Of a stretch of 64,000 nt of DNA, positions 55,293-64,000 are shown one piece after another. A program made the translations under genes and the position numbers. The stretch's first letter is position 1. Each line of letters starts with the position of its first letter. Under the pieces are notes generated by a model. It was not told where the DNA came from. It did not search any database and saw nothing but the letters and a program-made list of their open reading frames with translations. Origin of the DNA: Rhodanobacter denitrificans (GTDB taxonomy: Bacteria; Pseudomonadota; Gammaproteobacteria; Xanthomonadales; Rhodanobacteraceae); assembly GCF_000230695.2 (NCBI RefSeq), contig NC_020541.1, positions 1,550,001-1,614,000 of the forward strand. The letters are read 5' to 3'.

Positions 55293-56798
55293 ATGAGCAA
55301 AGAACTTTTGCTGGTCGTCGACGCGGTCGCCAATGAAAAGGGCGTGCCGCTGGAAGTGATTTTCGAGGCGATGGAGGCCGCGCTGGCCTCGGCCGCGAAG
55401 AAGCGCTATCCGGACGAGGAGCCGGACATCCGTGTGTCGATCGACCACAACACCGGCGAATACGAGACGTTCCGTCGCTGGGAAGTCATCGCCGACGACG
55501 GCGAGATGGAATCGCCGTCGTATCAGCTGCGCCTGATGGACGCGCTGGACGAGCGCGCCGACGCCAAGGTGGGCGAGTACATCGAGCATCAGATCGAGAA
55601 CGCCGAATTCGGCCGCATCGCCGCGCAGGCCGCGAAGCAGGTGATCGTGCAGCGCGTGCGCGAAGCCGAGCGCCAGCAGGTGGTCGACGCCTTCGCCGAT
55701 CGCGTGGGTGAACTGGTCACCGGTATCGTCAAGCGCGTCGAGCGCGGCAACATCTACCTCGACCTGGGCAGCAACGCCGAGGCGTTCATCCCGCGCGACA
55801 AGACCATTCCGCGCGAATCGGCCCGCGTCGGCGACCGCGTGCGCGGCTACCTGTACGAAGTGCGCTCCGAGGCCCGCGGCCCGCAGCTGTTCGTGTCGCG
55901 CGCGGCGCCGGAATTCATGATCGAGCTGTTCAAGCTGGAAGTGCCGGAGGTCGGCCAGGGCCTGGTCGAGATCAAGGGCTGCGCGCGCGATCCGGGCGAT
56001 CGCGCCAAGATCGCCGTGCTGGCCCACGACAGCCGCACCGATCCGATCGGTGCCTGCATCGGCATGCGCGGTTCGCGCGTGCAGGCGGTCTCCAACGACC
56101 TCAACGGCGAGCGCGTCGACATCATCCTGTGGCACGAGAACCAGGCGCAGTACGTCATCAACGCGATGGCGCCGGCCGAAGTGCAGTCCATCATCATGGA
56201 CGAGGAAAAGCACTCGATGGACATCGCGGTGGCCGAGGACAAGCTGTCCCAGGCGATCGGCCGGGGCGGCCAGAACGTGCGTCTCGCCAGCAAGCTGACC
56301 GGCTGGCAGCTCAACGTGATGACCCAGGACCAGGTCACCGCCAAGAGCGAGTCCGAGCAGGAGGCTGCGCGCCAGCTGTTCATGGACAAGCTCGAAGTGG
56401 ACCAGGAGATCGCCGTGATCCTCGTGCAGGAGGGCTTCTCCAGCATCGAGGAAATCGCCTATGTGCCCAGCGCCGAGTTGCTCGCGGTGGAGGGCTTCGA
56501 TGAGGACATCGTCGAGGAACTGCGCGCCCGCGCCCGCGACGCGCTGCTGACCGAGGCACTGGCGGTGGAGGAGGGCGTCGACGAACATCAGCCTTCCGAA
56601 GAGCTGCTGGCGCTGGAGGGCATGGACGAGGAGACCGCCTTTGCACTGGCCGCGCGTGCGGTGACCACGGTCGACGACCTGGCCGACCTGGCGGTGGACG
56701 ACCTGATCGACATCGAAGGCATGGACGAAGAGCGTGCCGCGGCACTGATCATGGCTGCACGTGCGCCGATGATCGCGCGACTGGAGAAGGGTGGCTAA
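55293..56798 (+). CDS. nusA: Transcription termination/antitermination factor NusA
   Basis: NusA (501 residues) binds RNA polymerase and modulates pausing, termination and antitermination. Domains in order: N-terminal RNAP-binding domain (1-125), S1 (130-200, GIVKRVERGNIYLDLG), KH1 (DPIGACIGMRGSRVQAVSND), KH2 (SQAIGRGGQNVRLASKLTGW), and two acidic helix-hairpin-helix repeats (FSSIEEIAYVPSAELLAVEG and VTTVDDLADLAVDDLIDIEG). The paired acidic repeats are typical of gammaproteobacterial NusA. GGAGTTGCAGCA precedes the ATG. Confidence 0.97.
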   Translation: MSKELLLVVDAVANEKGVPLEVIFEAMEAALASAAKKRYPDEEPDIRVSIDHNTGEYETFRRWEVIADDGEMESPSYQLRLMDALDERADAKVGEYIEHQIENAEFGRIAAQAAKQVIVQRVREAERQQVVDAFADRVGELVTGIVKRVERGNIYLDLGSNAEAFIPRDKTIPRESARVGDRVRGYLYEVRSEARGPQLFVSRAAPEFMIELFKLEVPEVGQGLVEIKGCARDPGDRAKIAVLAHDSRTDPIGACIGMRGSRVQAVSNDLNGERVDIILWHENQAQYVINAMAPAEVQSIIMDEEKHSMDIAVAEDKLSQAIGRGGQNVRLASKLTGWQLNVMTQDQVTAKSESEQEAARQLFMDKLEVDQEIAVILVQEGFSSIEEIAYVPSAELLAVEGFDEDIVEELRARARDALLTEALAVEEGVDEHQPSEELLALEGMDEETAFALAARAVTTVDDLADLAVDDLIDIEGMDEERAAALIMAARAPMIARLEKGG

Positions 56799-56808
56799 CC
56801 GCGGGCGG

Positions 56809-56856
56809 CGGCAACCCCGGAGGGGTTGCCGGGAAAGGCTTCCTCCGAAGCCTTTC
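56809..56856 (+). other. Tandem hairpins between nusA and infB
   Basis: Two perfect stems follow each other: 10 bp (56809-56818 with 56822-56831, loop GGA) and 9 bp (56833-56841 with 56848-56856, loop CCTCCG). Neither runs into a T tract, so they look more like RNA-processing or pausing structures than terminators. They begin 11 bases after the nusA stop. Confidence 0.6.
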
Positions 56857-56930
56857 ACCACGGATGGAGGTGGCGGCGCAGATGATGCCGCACAGACGAT
56901 AGGCGCGGGAACGGCGGAGCAAAGAACACG

Positions 56931-59732
<2,802 letters not shown>

Positions 59733-59739
59733 CCTTGAG

Positions 59740-59866
59740 CCCCTCTCCTGTCGGGAGAGGGGCGGGGTGGGGTTCACGGTTTGCGCAGCCTTCCCGATGC
59801 AGAGTTCACTCAGGGTCGGGAACCCTCATCCGCCCCTTCGGGGCACCTTCTCCCGAGGGGAGAAGG
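59740..59866. repeat. Intergenic hairpin repeat between infB and rbfA
   Basis: The gap contains a 9-bp stem (59740-59748 with 59754-59762, CCCCTCTCC/GGAGAGGGG), then CCCCTTCGGGG (59833-59843), then a 9-bp stem (59846-59854 with 59858-59866, CCTTCTCCC/GGGAGAAGG). These C/T-rich hairpins resemble dispersed repeats I know from intergenic regions of many proteobacteria. rbfA starts 24 bases later. Confidence 0.55.
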
Positions 59867-59889
59867 AAGATTGTCCTTCGGAGTTTTTC

Positions 59890-60273
59890 ATGCCCTCCCG
59901 TGATTTCAAACGTACCGACCGCATTGGTGCCGAACTGCGCCGTGAGCTCGGCTTGCTGGTGCACGCGGCCGTACGCGATCACGGCTTGCCGTCGACCAGC
60001 GTGTGCGACGTGGAAATCACCCGTGACCTGGATTGGGCCACGGTATGGGTGACCACGATGCTGCCCGAACAGGGGTTGCCCGCGGTGAAGGCGCTCAACG
60101 AGCTGAGCCACGAGATCCGGCATGCGCTGGCACACAGCGGCATGCGCATGCGCCGGGTGCCCGAGCTGAAGTTCAAGTACGACGATTCGGTCGACAAGGG
60201 CGAGCGCATCGAATCGCTGCTGCGCCAGCAGGCGCGCGACCTGGCGCCGCCGGGCGGCGACAAGCACGATTGA
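59890..60273 (+). CDS. rbfA: 30S ribosome-binding factor A
   Basis: RbfA (127 residues) is a cold-shock ribosome maturation factor with a KH-like fold. It shows RTDRIGAELRRELGLLVH, DVEITRDLDWATVWVTTM and the C-terminal MRMRRVPELKFKYDDSVDKG. GGAG lies 6 bases before the ATG. truB follows after 29 bp. Confidence 0.95.
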   Translation: MPSRDFKRTDRIGAELRRELGLLVHAAVRDHGLPSTSVCDVEITRDLDWATVWVTTMLPEQGLPAVKALNELSHEIRHALAHSGMRMRRVPELKFKYDDSVDKGERIESLLRQQARDLAPPGGDKHD

Positions 60274-60302
60274 ACCGGTCAGTACGGGGTCCCGCCGAGC
60301 CG

Positions 60303-61229
60303 ATGAGCCGCCCGCCGCGCATCCAGTTCCGCGACCTGCACGGCATCGTGCTGCTCGATAAGCCCCGGGGCCTGAGCTCCAACCAGGCGCTGCAAGCCGT
60401 GCGGCGGCTGCTGCGCGCGTCCAAGGGCGGCCATACCGGCGCGCTCGATCCGCTGGCCACCGGCCTGCTGCCGCTGTGCTTCGGCGAGGCGACCAAGCTG
60501 GCCGGCAGCCTGCTGGGGGCGCGCAAGGCCTATCTGGCCGAGTGCCGGCTCGGCGTCACCACGGAGACAGCCGACAGCGAGGGCGAGGTCGTTCGGCAAC
60601 GCCCGGTGCCGCAGCTCGGTGCTGCCGCGATCGAGGCGGCGCTGGTCAAGCTGCGCGGGCGTATCCTGCAGGTGCCGCCGATGTACTCCGCGTTGAAGCA
60701 GGGCGGCGAGCGGTTGTATGCGAAGGCGCGCCGTGGCGAAACCGTGGAGGTGCCGCCGCGCGAGGTGGAGGTATACCGGCTGGAGCTGCTGGCGCGCGAC
60801 GGCGACACGCTGCAGTTGCTGGTGGAGTGCGGCTCGGGTACCTACGTCCGCTCGCTGGCGGTGGATCTGGGCGAGGACCTGGGTTGCGGCGCCCATCTGA
60901 CCGCGCTGCGCCGGATCTGGGTAGAGCCGTTCCGCGAGCCGCAAATGGTGACCCTGGCACAACTGGAGCAGGCGGCGGAACAGGGCGACGAGGCCTTGCT
61001 GGCCTGGTTGCTGCCGGTTTCCGCCGGCTTGTCCGATCTGCCGGTATTGCGGCTCGATGAGACGCAGAGCATGGCCATCTCGCGCGGCCAGCAGATCGCG
61101 CTGCCGGGCCTGCCGGAAGTCGGGCGCTGCGTGGCGTATGCCAGCGATGGCGCACTGCTGGCGCTGCTGGAAGCCGATGCCGGAGGACGTGCGCGCATCG
61201 TGCGCGGCTTCAACCTGCCGCCAGACTGA
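60303..61229 (+). CDS. truB: tRNA pseudouridine-55 synthase
   Basis: TruB (308 residues) modifies U55 in the T loop of tRNAs. The catalytic Asp49 is in KGGHTGALDPLATGLLPLC. Other conserved segments are GIVLLDKPRGLSSNQALQ, KAYLAECRLGVTTETAD, QVPPMYSALKQGGERLY and CGSGTYVRSLAVDLGE. The C-terminal PUA-like domain ends with RIVRGFNLP. The ATG at 60303 matches the start of homology. Confidence 0.96.
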   Translation: MSRPPRIQFRDLHGIVLLDKPRGLSSNQALQAVRRLLRASKGGHTGALDPLATGLLPLCFGEATKLAGSLLGARKAYLAECRLGVTTETADSEGEVVRQRPVPQLGAAAIEAALVKLRGRILQVPPMYSALKQGGERLYAKARRGETVEVPPREVEVYRLELLARDGDTLQLLVECGSGTYVRSLAVDLGEDLGCGAHLTALRRIWVEPFREPQMVTLAQLEQAAEQGDEALLAWLLPVSAGLSDLPVLRLDETQSMAISRGQQIALPGLPEVGRCVAYASDGALLALLEADAGGRARIVRGFNLPPD

Positions 61230-61261
61230 CCGATTTGCTTCGATGAGCCGCCGCGCTCTTG

Positions 61262-61288
61262 TTGAAACACCGCTCCCATCAGTAGAAT
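61262..61288 (+). promoter_or_regulatory. Candidate rpsO promoter
   Basis: TTGAAA (61262-61267) and TAGAAT (61283-61288) are separated by 15 bases, shorter than ideal; TGTTGA at 61260-61265 would give 17. The start point would be about 100 nt before rpsO, leaving the long hairpin within the leader. Confidence 0.4.
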
Positions 61289-61321
61289 AGGCAAGTTATT
61301 TCAACGCTTTCACTCAACTAG

Positions 61322-61369
61322 GCGAAGCTTGCGCTTGCGTCATTGCGATGATGCAAGCGCAAGCTTCGC
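61322..61369 (+). promoter_or_regulatory. Long perfect hairpin in the rpsO leader
   Basis: A perfect 17-bp stem (61322-61338 with 61353-61369) encloses a 14-base loop. The hairpin ends 11 bases before the AAGGA of the rpsO ribosome binding site and 28 bases before its ATG. It has no T tract. Its position suggests translational control by S15 or RNase processing, but the structure does not obviously match the E. coli rpsO pseudoknot. Confidence 0.6.
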
Positions 61370-61396
61370 ATCGCCTTTCAAGGAAACGTATACCTC

Positions 61397-61666
61397 ATGT
61401 CTCTTACCGTAGAACAAACCGGCAAGATCATCGCTGATTTCGGCCGCGTGCCGAACGACACCGGCTCGACCGAAGTCCAGGTGGCCCTGCTGTCCGCCCG
61501 CATCGACCACCTCACCGGCCACTTCAAGGAACACAAGCAGGATCACCATTCCCGTCGTGGCCTGCTGAAACTGGTCAACCAGCGCAAGCGCCTGCTCAGC
61601 TATCTGAAGGACCGCGATCTTGCGCGCTATCAGACCCTGATCGAACGCCTCGGCCTGCGTCGGTAA
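61397..61666 (+). CDS. rpsO: 30S ribosomal protein S15
   Basis: S15 (89 residues) is a helical 16S rRNA binder. It has [53 protein letters not shown] and the terminal [19 protein letters not shown] precedes the ATG. pnp follows after 97 bp, the E. coli order; a 7-bp hairpin (61717-61723 with 61728-61734) in that gap could be the RNase processing region. Confidence 0.97.
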   Translation: MSLTVEQTGKIIADFGRVPNDTGSTEVQVALLSARIDHLTGHFKEHKQDHHSRRGLLKLVNQRKRLLSYLKDRDLARYQTLIERLGLRR

Positions 61667-61763
61667 TTCGTGCGGGAGTAGTTTGTGCGTTCGTCCGTGA
61701 ACGCTGAGATCAAGAAGCGGCCATCCTTGGCCGCACTCTCAAATAAAACTCAGGAATTCCAAC

Positions 61764-63869
61764 GTGGCAAAAGTAACCAAGTCATTCCAGTACGGTAATC
61801 ACGAAGTCACACTGGAGACGGGCGAAATTGCCCGCCAGGCGTCCGGTGCGGTGATGGTCAGCATGGGAGGCACGGTGGTGCTGGTCACCGCCGTGGCCGC
61901 CGCCAAGCAGAAGGAAGGCCAGGACTTCTTCCCGCTCACCGTCGACTACGTGGAGAAGTTCTATTCCGCCGGCCGCATTCCGGGCGGCTTCTTCAAGCGC
62001 GAGGGCCGTCCGACCGAGAAGGAGACGCTCACCTCGCGCCTGATCGATCGTCCGGTGCGTCCGCTGTTCCCGGAAGATTTCAAGAACGAAGTGCAGGTCA
62101 TCGCACAGGTCGTCTCGCTCAACCCCGAGGTCGACGGCGACATCCCGGCGCTGCTCGGTGCTTCCGCCGCGCTGAGCCTGGCCGGCATCCCGTTCAAGGG
62201 CCCGATCGGCGCCGCCCGCGTCGGTTACGCCGATGGCAAGTACCTGCTGAACCCGTCGGCCACCGAACTGAAGACCTCCCAGTTGGACCTGGTCGTCGCC
62301 GGTACCGCCGGCGCCGTGCTGATGGTGGAATCCGAAGCGCAGCTGCTGTCCGAGGACGTGATGCTCGGCGCGGTGATGTTCGGCCATCAGCAGATGCAGA
62401 CCGCGATCCGCGCGATCGCCGAGCTGGCCACCGAGGCCGGCAAGCCGTCGTGGGACTGGCAGGCACCGGCCCGCAACGAATCGCTGGTTGCCGCCGTCAA
62501 GGGCGCTGTCGGCGATCAGCTGGCCGCCGCGTTCCAGGTGCGCGACAAGCTGGAGCGTCGCGACGCGATCTCCGCGATCAAGGCCGATGTGCTGGCCGGG
62601 CTCAAGGCGCAGGCCGAAGAGAACGGCTGGTCCGCCGCCGCGATGGCCAAGGAATTCGAGGAACTCGAATACCACACCCTGCGCGACAGCGTGCTGAAGA
62701 CCAAGGTACGCATCGACGGCCGCCAGCTGGACGACGTGCGCGCGATCACCGCCCGCGTCGGTGTGCTGCCGCGCACGCATGGCTCGGCGCTGTTCACCCG
62801 CGGCGAGACGCAGGCGCTGGTCGTGGTCACGCTGGGTACCACGCGCGACGCGCAGATCATCGACGCGCCCGGTGGCGAGTCGAAGGATCCGTTCCTGTTC
62901 CATTACAACTTTCCGCCGTTCTCGGTGGGCGAGGCCGGCCGCTTCGGTGCGCCGAAGCGTCGCGAGATCGGCCACGGCCGCCTCGCCAAGCGCGGCGTGC
63001 AGGCGGTGAAGCCGAGCATCGAGGCGTTCCCGTACGTGCTGCGCGTGGTCTCGGAAATCACCGAGTCCAACGGCTCTTCGTCGATGGCCTCGGTGTGCGG
63101 CTCCTCGCTGGCAATGATGGATGCCGGCGTGCCACTGAAGGCGCCGGTGGCCGGCATCGCGATGGGCCTGGTCAAGGAAGGCGGCGACTTCGTCGTGCTT
63201 TCGGACATCCTGGGCGACGAGGATCACCTCGGCGACATGGACTTCAAGGTGGCCGGCAGCGCCGAGGGCATTTCCGCGTTGCAGATGGACATCAAGATCG
63301 ACGGCATCACCGAGGAGATCATGAAGGTGGCGCTGGCCCAGGCCAAGCGTGGTCGCCTGCATATCCTCGGCGAGATGAACAAGGCGATCAGCACCGCCCG
63401 CGCGGAAATGAGCGAGTACGCCCCGCGCCTGATCACCATCAAGATCCACCCGGACAAGATCCGCGAAGTGATCGGCAAGGGCGGCGCCACCATCCGCTCG
63501 ATCACCGAGGAGACCGGCACCACCATCGACATCAGCGACGACGGCACCATCATCATCGGTTCGGTCAATCGCGACGCGGGTGAAACCGCCAGGAAGCGCA
63601 TCGAGCAGATCGTCTCCGACGTCGAACCGGGCCGCATCTACGAAGGCAAGGTGGCCAAGCTGATGGACTTCGGCGCCTTCGTCACGATCATGCCGGGCAA
63701 GGATGGCCTGGTGCACGTGTCGCAGATCTCCGACGAGCGTGTCGAGAAGGTATCCGACAAGCTGAAGGAAGGCGACATCGTCAAGGTCAAGGTGCTCGAA
63801 GTGGACAAGCAGGGCCGCATCCGCCTGTCGATGAAGGCGGTGACCGAGGAAGAGCGCGCCGGCGTCTGA
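61764..63869 (+). CDS. pnp: Polyribonucleotide nucleotidyltransferase (PNPase)
   Basis: PNPase (701 residues) degrades RNA 3' to 5' by phosphorolysis, often with RNase E. The start is GTG with AGGA 8 bases upstream. Domains: two RNase PH cores (about 1-220 and 310-545; [20 protein letters not shown] and the catalytic second core with [20 protein letters not shown]), a helical linker, KH ([20 protein letters not shown]) and S1 ([20 protein letters not shown]). It is the last gene of the rpsO-pnp group. Confidence 0.97.
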   Translation: MAKVTKSFQYGNHEVTLETGEIARQASGAVMVSMGGTVVLVTAVAAAKQKEGQDFFPLTVDYVEKFYSAGRIPGGFFKREGRPTEKETLTSRLIDRPVRPLFPEDFKNEVQVIAQVVSLNPEVDGDIPALLGASAALSLAGIPFKGPIGAARVGYADGKYLLNPSATELKTSQLDLVVAGTAGAVLMVESEAQLLSEDVMLGAVMFGHQQMQTAIRAIAELATEAGKPSWDWQAPARNESLVAAVKGAVGDQLAAAFQVRDKLERRDAISAIKADVLAGLKAQAEENGWSAAAMAKEFEELEYHTLRDSVLKTKVRIDGRQLDDVRAITARVGVLPRTHGSALFTRGETQALVVVTLGTTRDAQIIDAPGGESKDPFLFHYNFPPFSVGEAGRFGAPKRREIGHGRLAKRGVQAVKPSIEAFPYVLRVVSEITESNGSSSMASVCGSSLAMMDAGVPLKAPVAGIAMGLVKEGGDFVVLSDILGDEDHLGDMDFKVAGSAEGISALQMDIKIDGITEEIMKVALAQAKRGRLHILGEMNKAISTARAEMSEYAPRLITIKIHPDKIREVIGKGGATIRSITEETGTTIDISDDGTIIIGSVNRDAGETARKRIEQIVSDVEPGRIYEGKVAKLMDFGAFVTIMPGKDGLVHVSQISDERVEKVSDKLKEGDIVKVKVLEVDKQGRIRLSMKAVTEEERAGV

Positions 63870-63893
63870 ATTGTCCCGGACAAGGCGGTTCCG

Positions 63894-63919
63894 CAAGGCC
63901 CGGCCGATGCCGGGCCTTG
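63894..63919 (+). terminator. Hairpin after pnp
   Basis: A 10-bp stem (63894-63903 with 63910-63919) around CCGATG lies 24 bases after the pnp stop. It is not followed by a clear T tract (TACGTTTCGG), so termination is only probable. Confidence 0.5.
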
Positions 63920-63992
63920 TACGTTTCGGCGTCGGTGATTTTGTGCAACACGCTTTTGCTAGGATGGATGGATCTTGCAGGAGAATGCACCG

Positions 63993-64000
63993 ATGGTCGA
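63993..64000 (+). CDS. Possible start of a new gene (3' truncated by window)
   Basis: AGGAG at 63979-63983 is followed nine bases later by an ATG at 63993, the spacing of a good start. Only the first codons (Met-Val) are visible, so the product cannot be named. An ATG at 63985 is too close to the ribosome binding site. Confidence 0.35.

Overview
The window is 64 kb of very GC-rich, tightly packed chromosomal core DNA. Gene content and order point to a gammaproteobacterium of the Xanthomonadales, most likely the family Rhodanobacteraceae (Rhodanobacter, Dyella, Frateuria or Luteibacter type). The pointers are dedD-cvpA-purF, tRNA-Ser-ffs-dnaX-ybaB-recR, an LPS Kdo kinase (KdkA), a Xanthomonas-type PilZ, and a fatty-acid cluster without plsX. 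The genus is inferred from memory of related genomes, not from a database search. No prophage, insertion sequence, rRNA operon or CRISPR array was seen. No gene-free stretch exceeds 300 bases; the longest is 269 bp, upstream of nuoA.

Layout. 1-3543: dedD (5' partial), cvpA, purF and a ferritin-like DUF455 protein. 3571-8167: a small stress-type group holding an erythromycin-esterase family protein, a phosphoribosyltransferase/hydrolase fusion, a zinc alcohol dehydrogenase and a BON-domain protein. FNR/Anr-like boxes lie upstream of the divergent pair and upstream of the BON gene. 8317-15108: tRNA-Pro, hisS, an unusual aromatic amino acid ammonia-lyase, a DUF6165 protein, a family-9 glycosyltransferase, kdkA coupled to a metallo-beta-lactamase-fold protein, and tRNA-Ser. 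15148-18414: 4.5S RNA, dnaX, ybaB, recR and a HIT protein. 18478-24082 (minus strand): slp, tgpA, DUF58, moxR, yceF and a small membrane protein.

24216-35702: yceD, rpmF, the type II fatty-acid genes fabH-fabD-fabG-acpP-fabF, then six genes joined by 4-bp overlaps: pabB, pabC, mltG, tmk, holB and a PIG-L deacetylase. 35853-39192: a GAF-GAF-PAS-GGDEF-EAL protein followed by pilZ. 39462-54299: the complete 14-gene NADH:quinone oxidoreductase operon nuoA-N. A 162-bp palindromic element fills the nuoC-nuoD junction. 54378-63869: initiator tRNA, rimP, nusA, infB, rbfA, truB, rpsO and pnp, the same order as the Escherichia coli metY-rimP-nusA operon. The first bases of another gene may lie at the right edge.

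The genes serve translation, replication and repair, lipid and envelope synthesis, and aerobic respiration. The most interesting non-coding signals are the nuoC/nuoD palindrome (which contains the nuoD ribosome binding site), the FNR-like boxes, several dispersed REP-like palindromes, a probably leaderless yceD transcript, and a perfect 17-bp hairpin in the rpsO leader.
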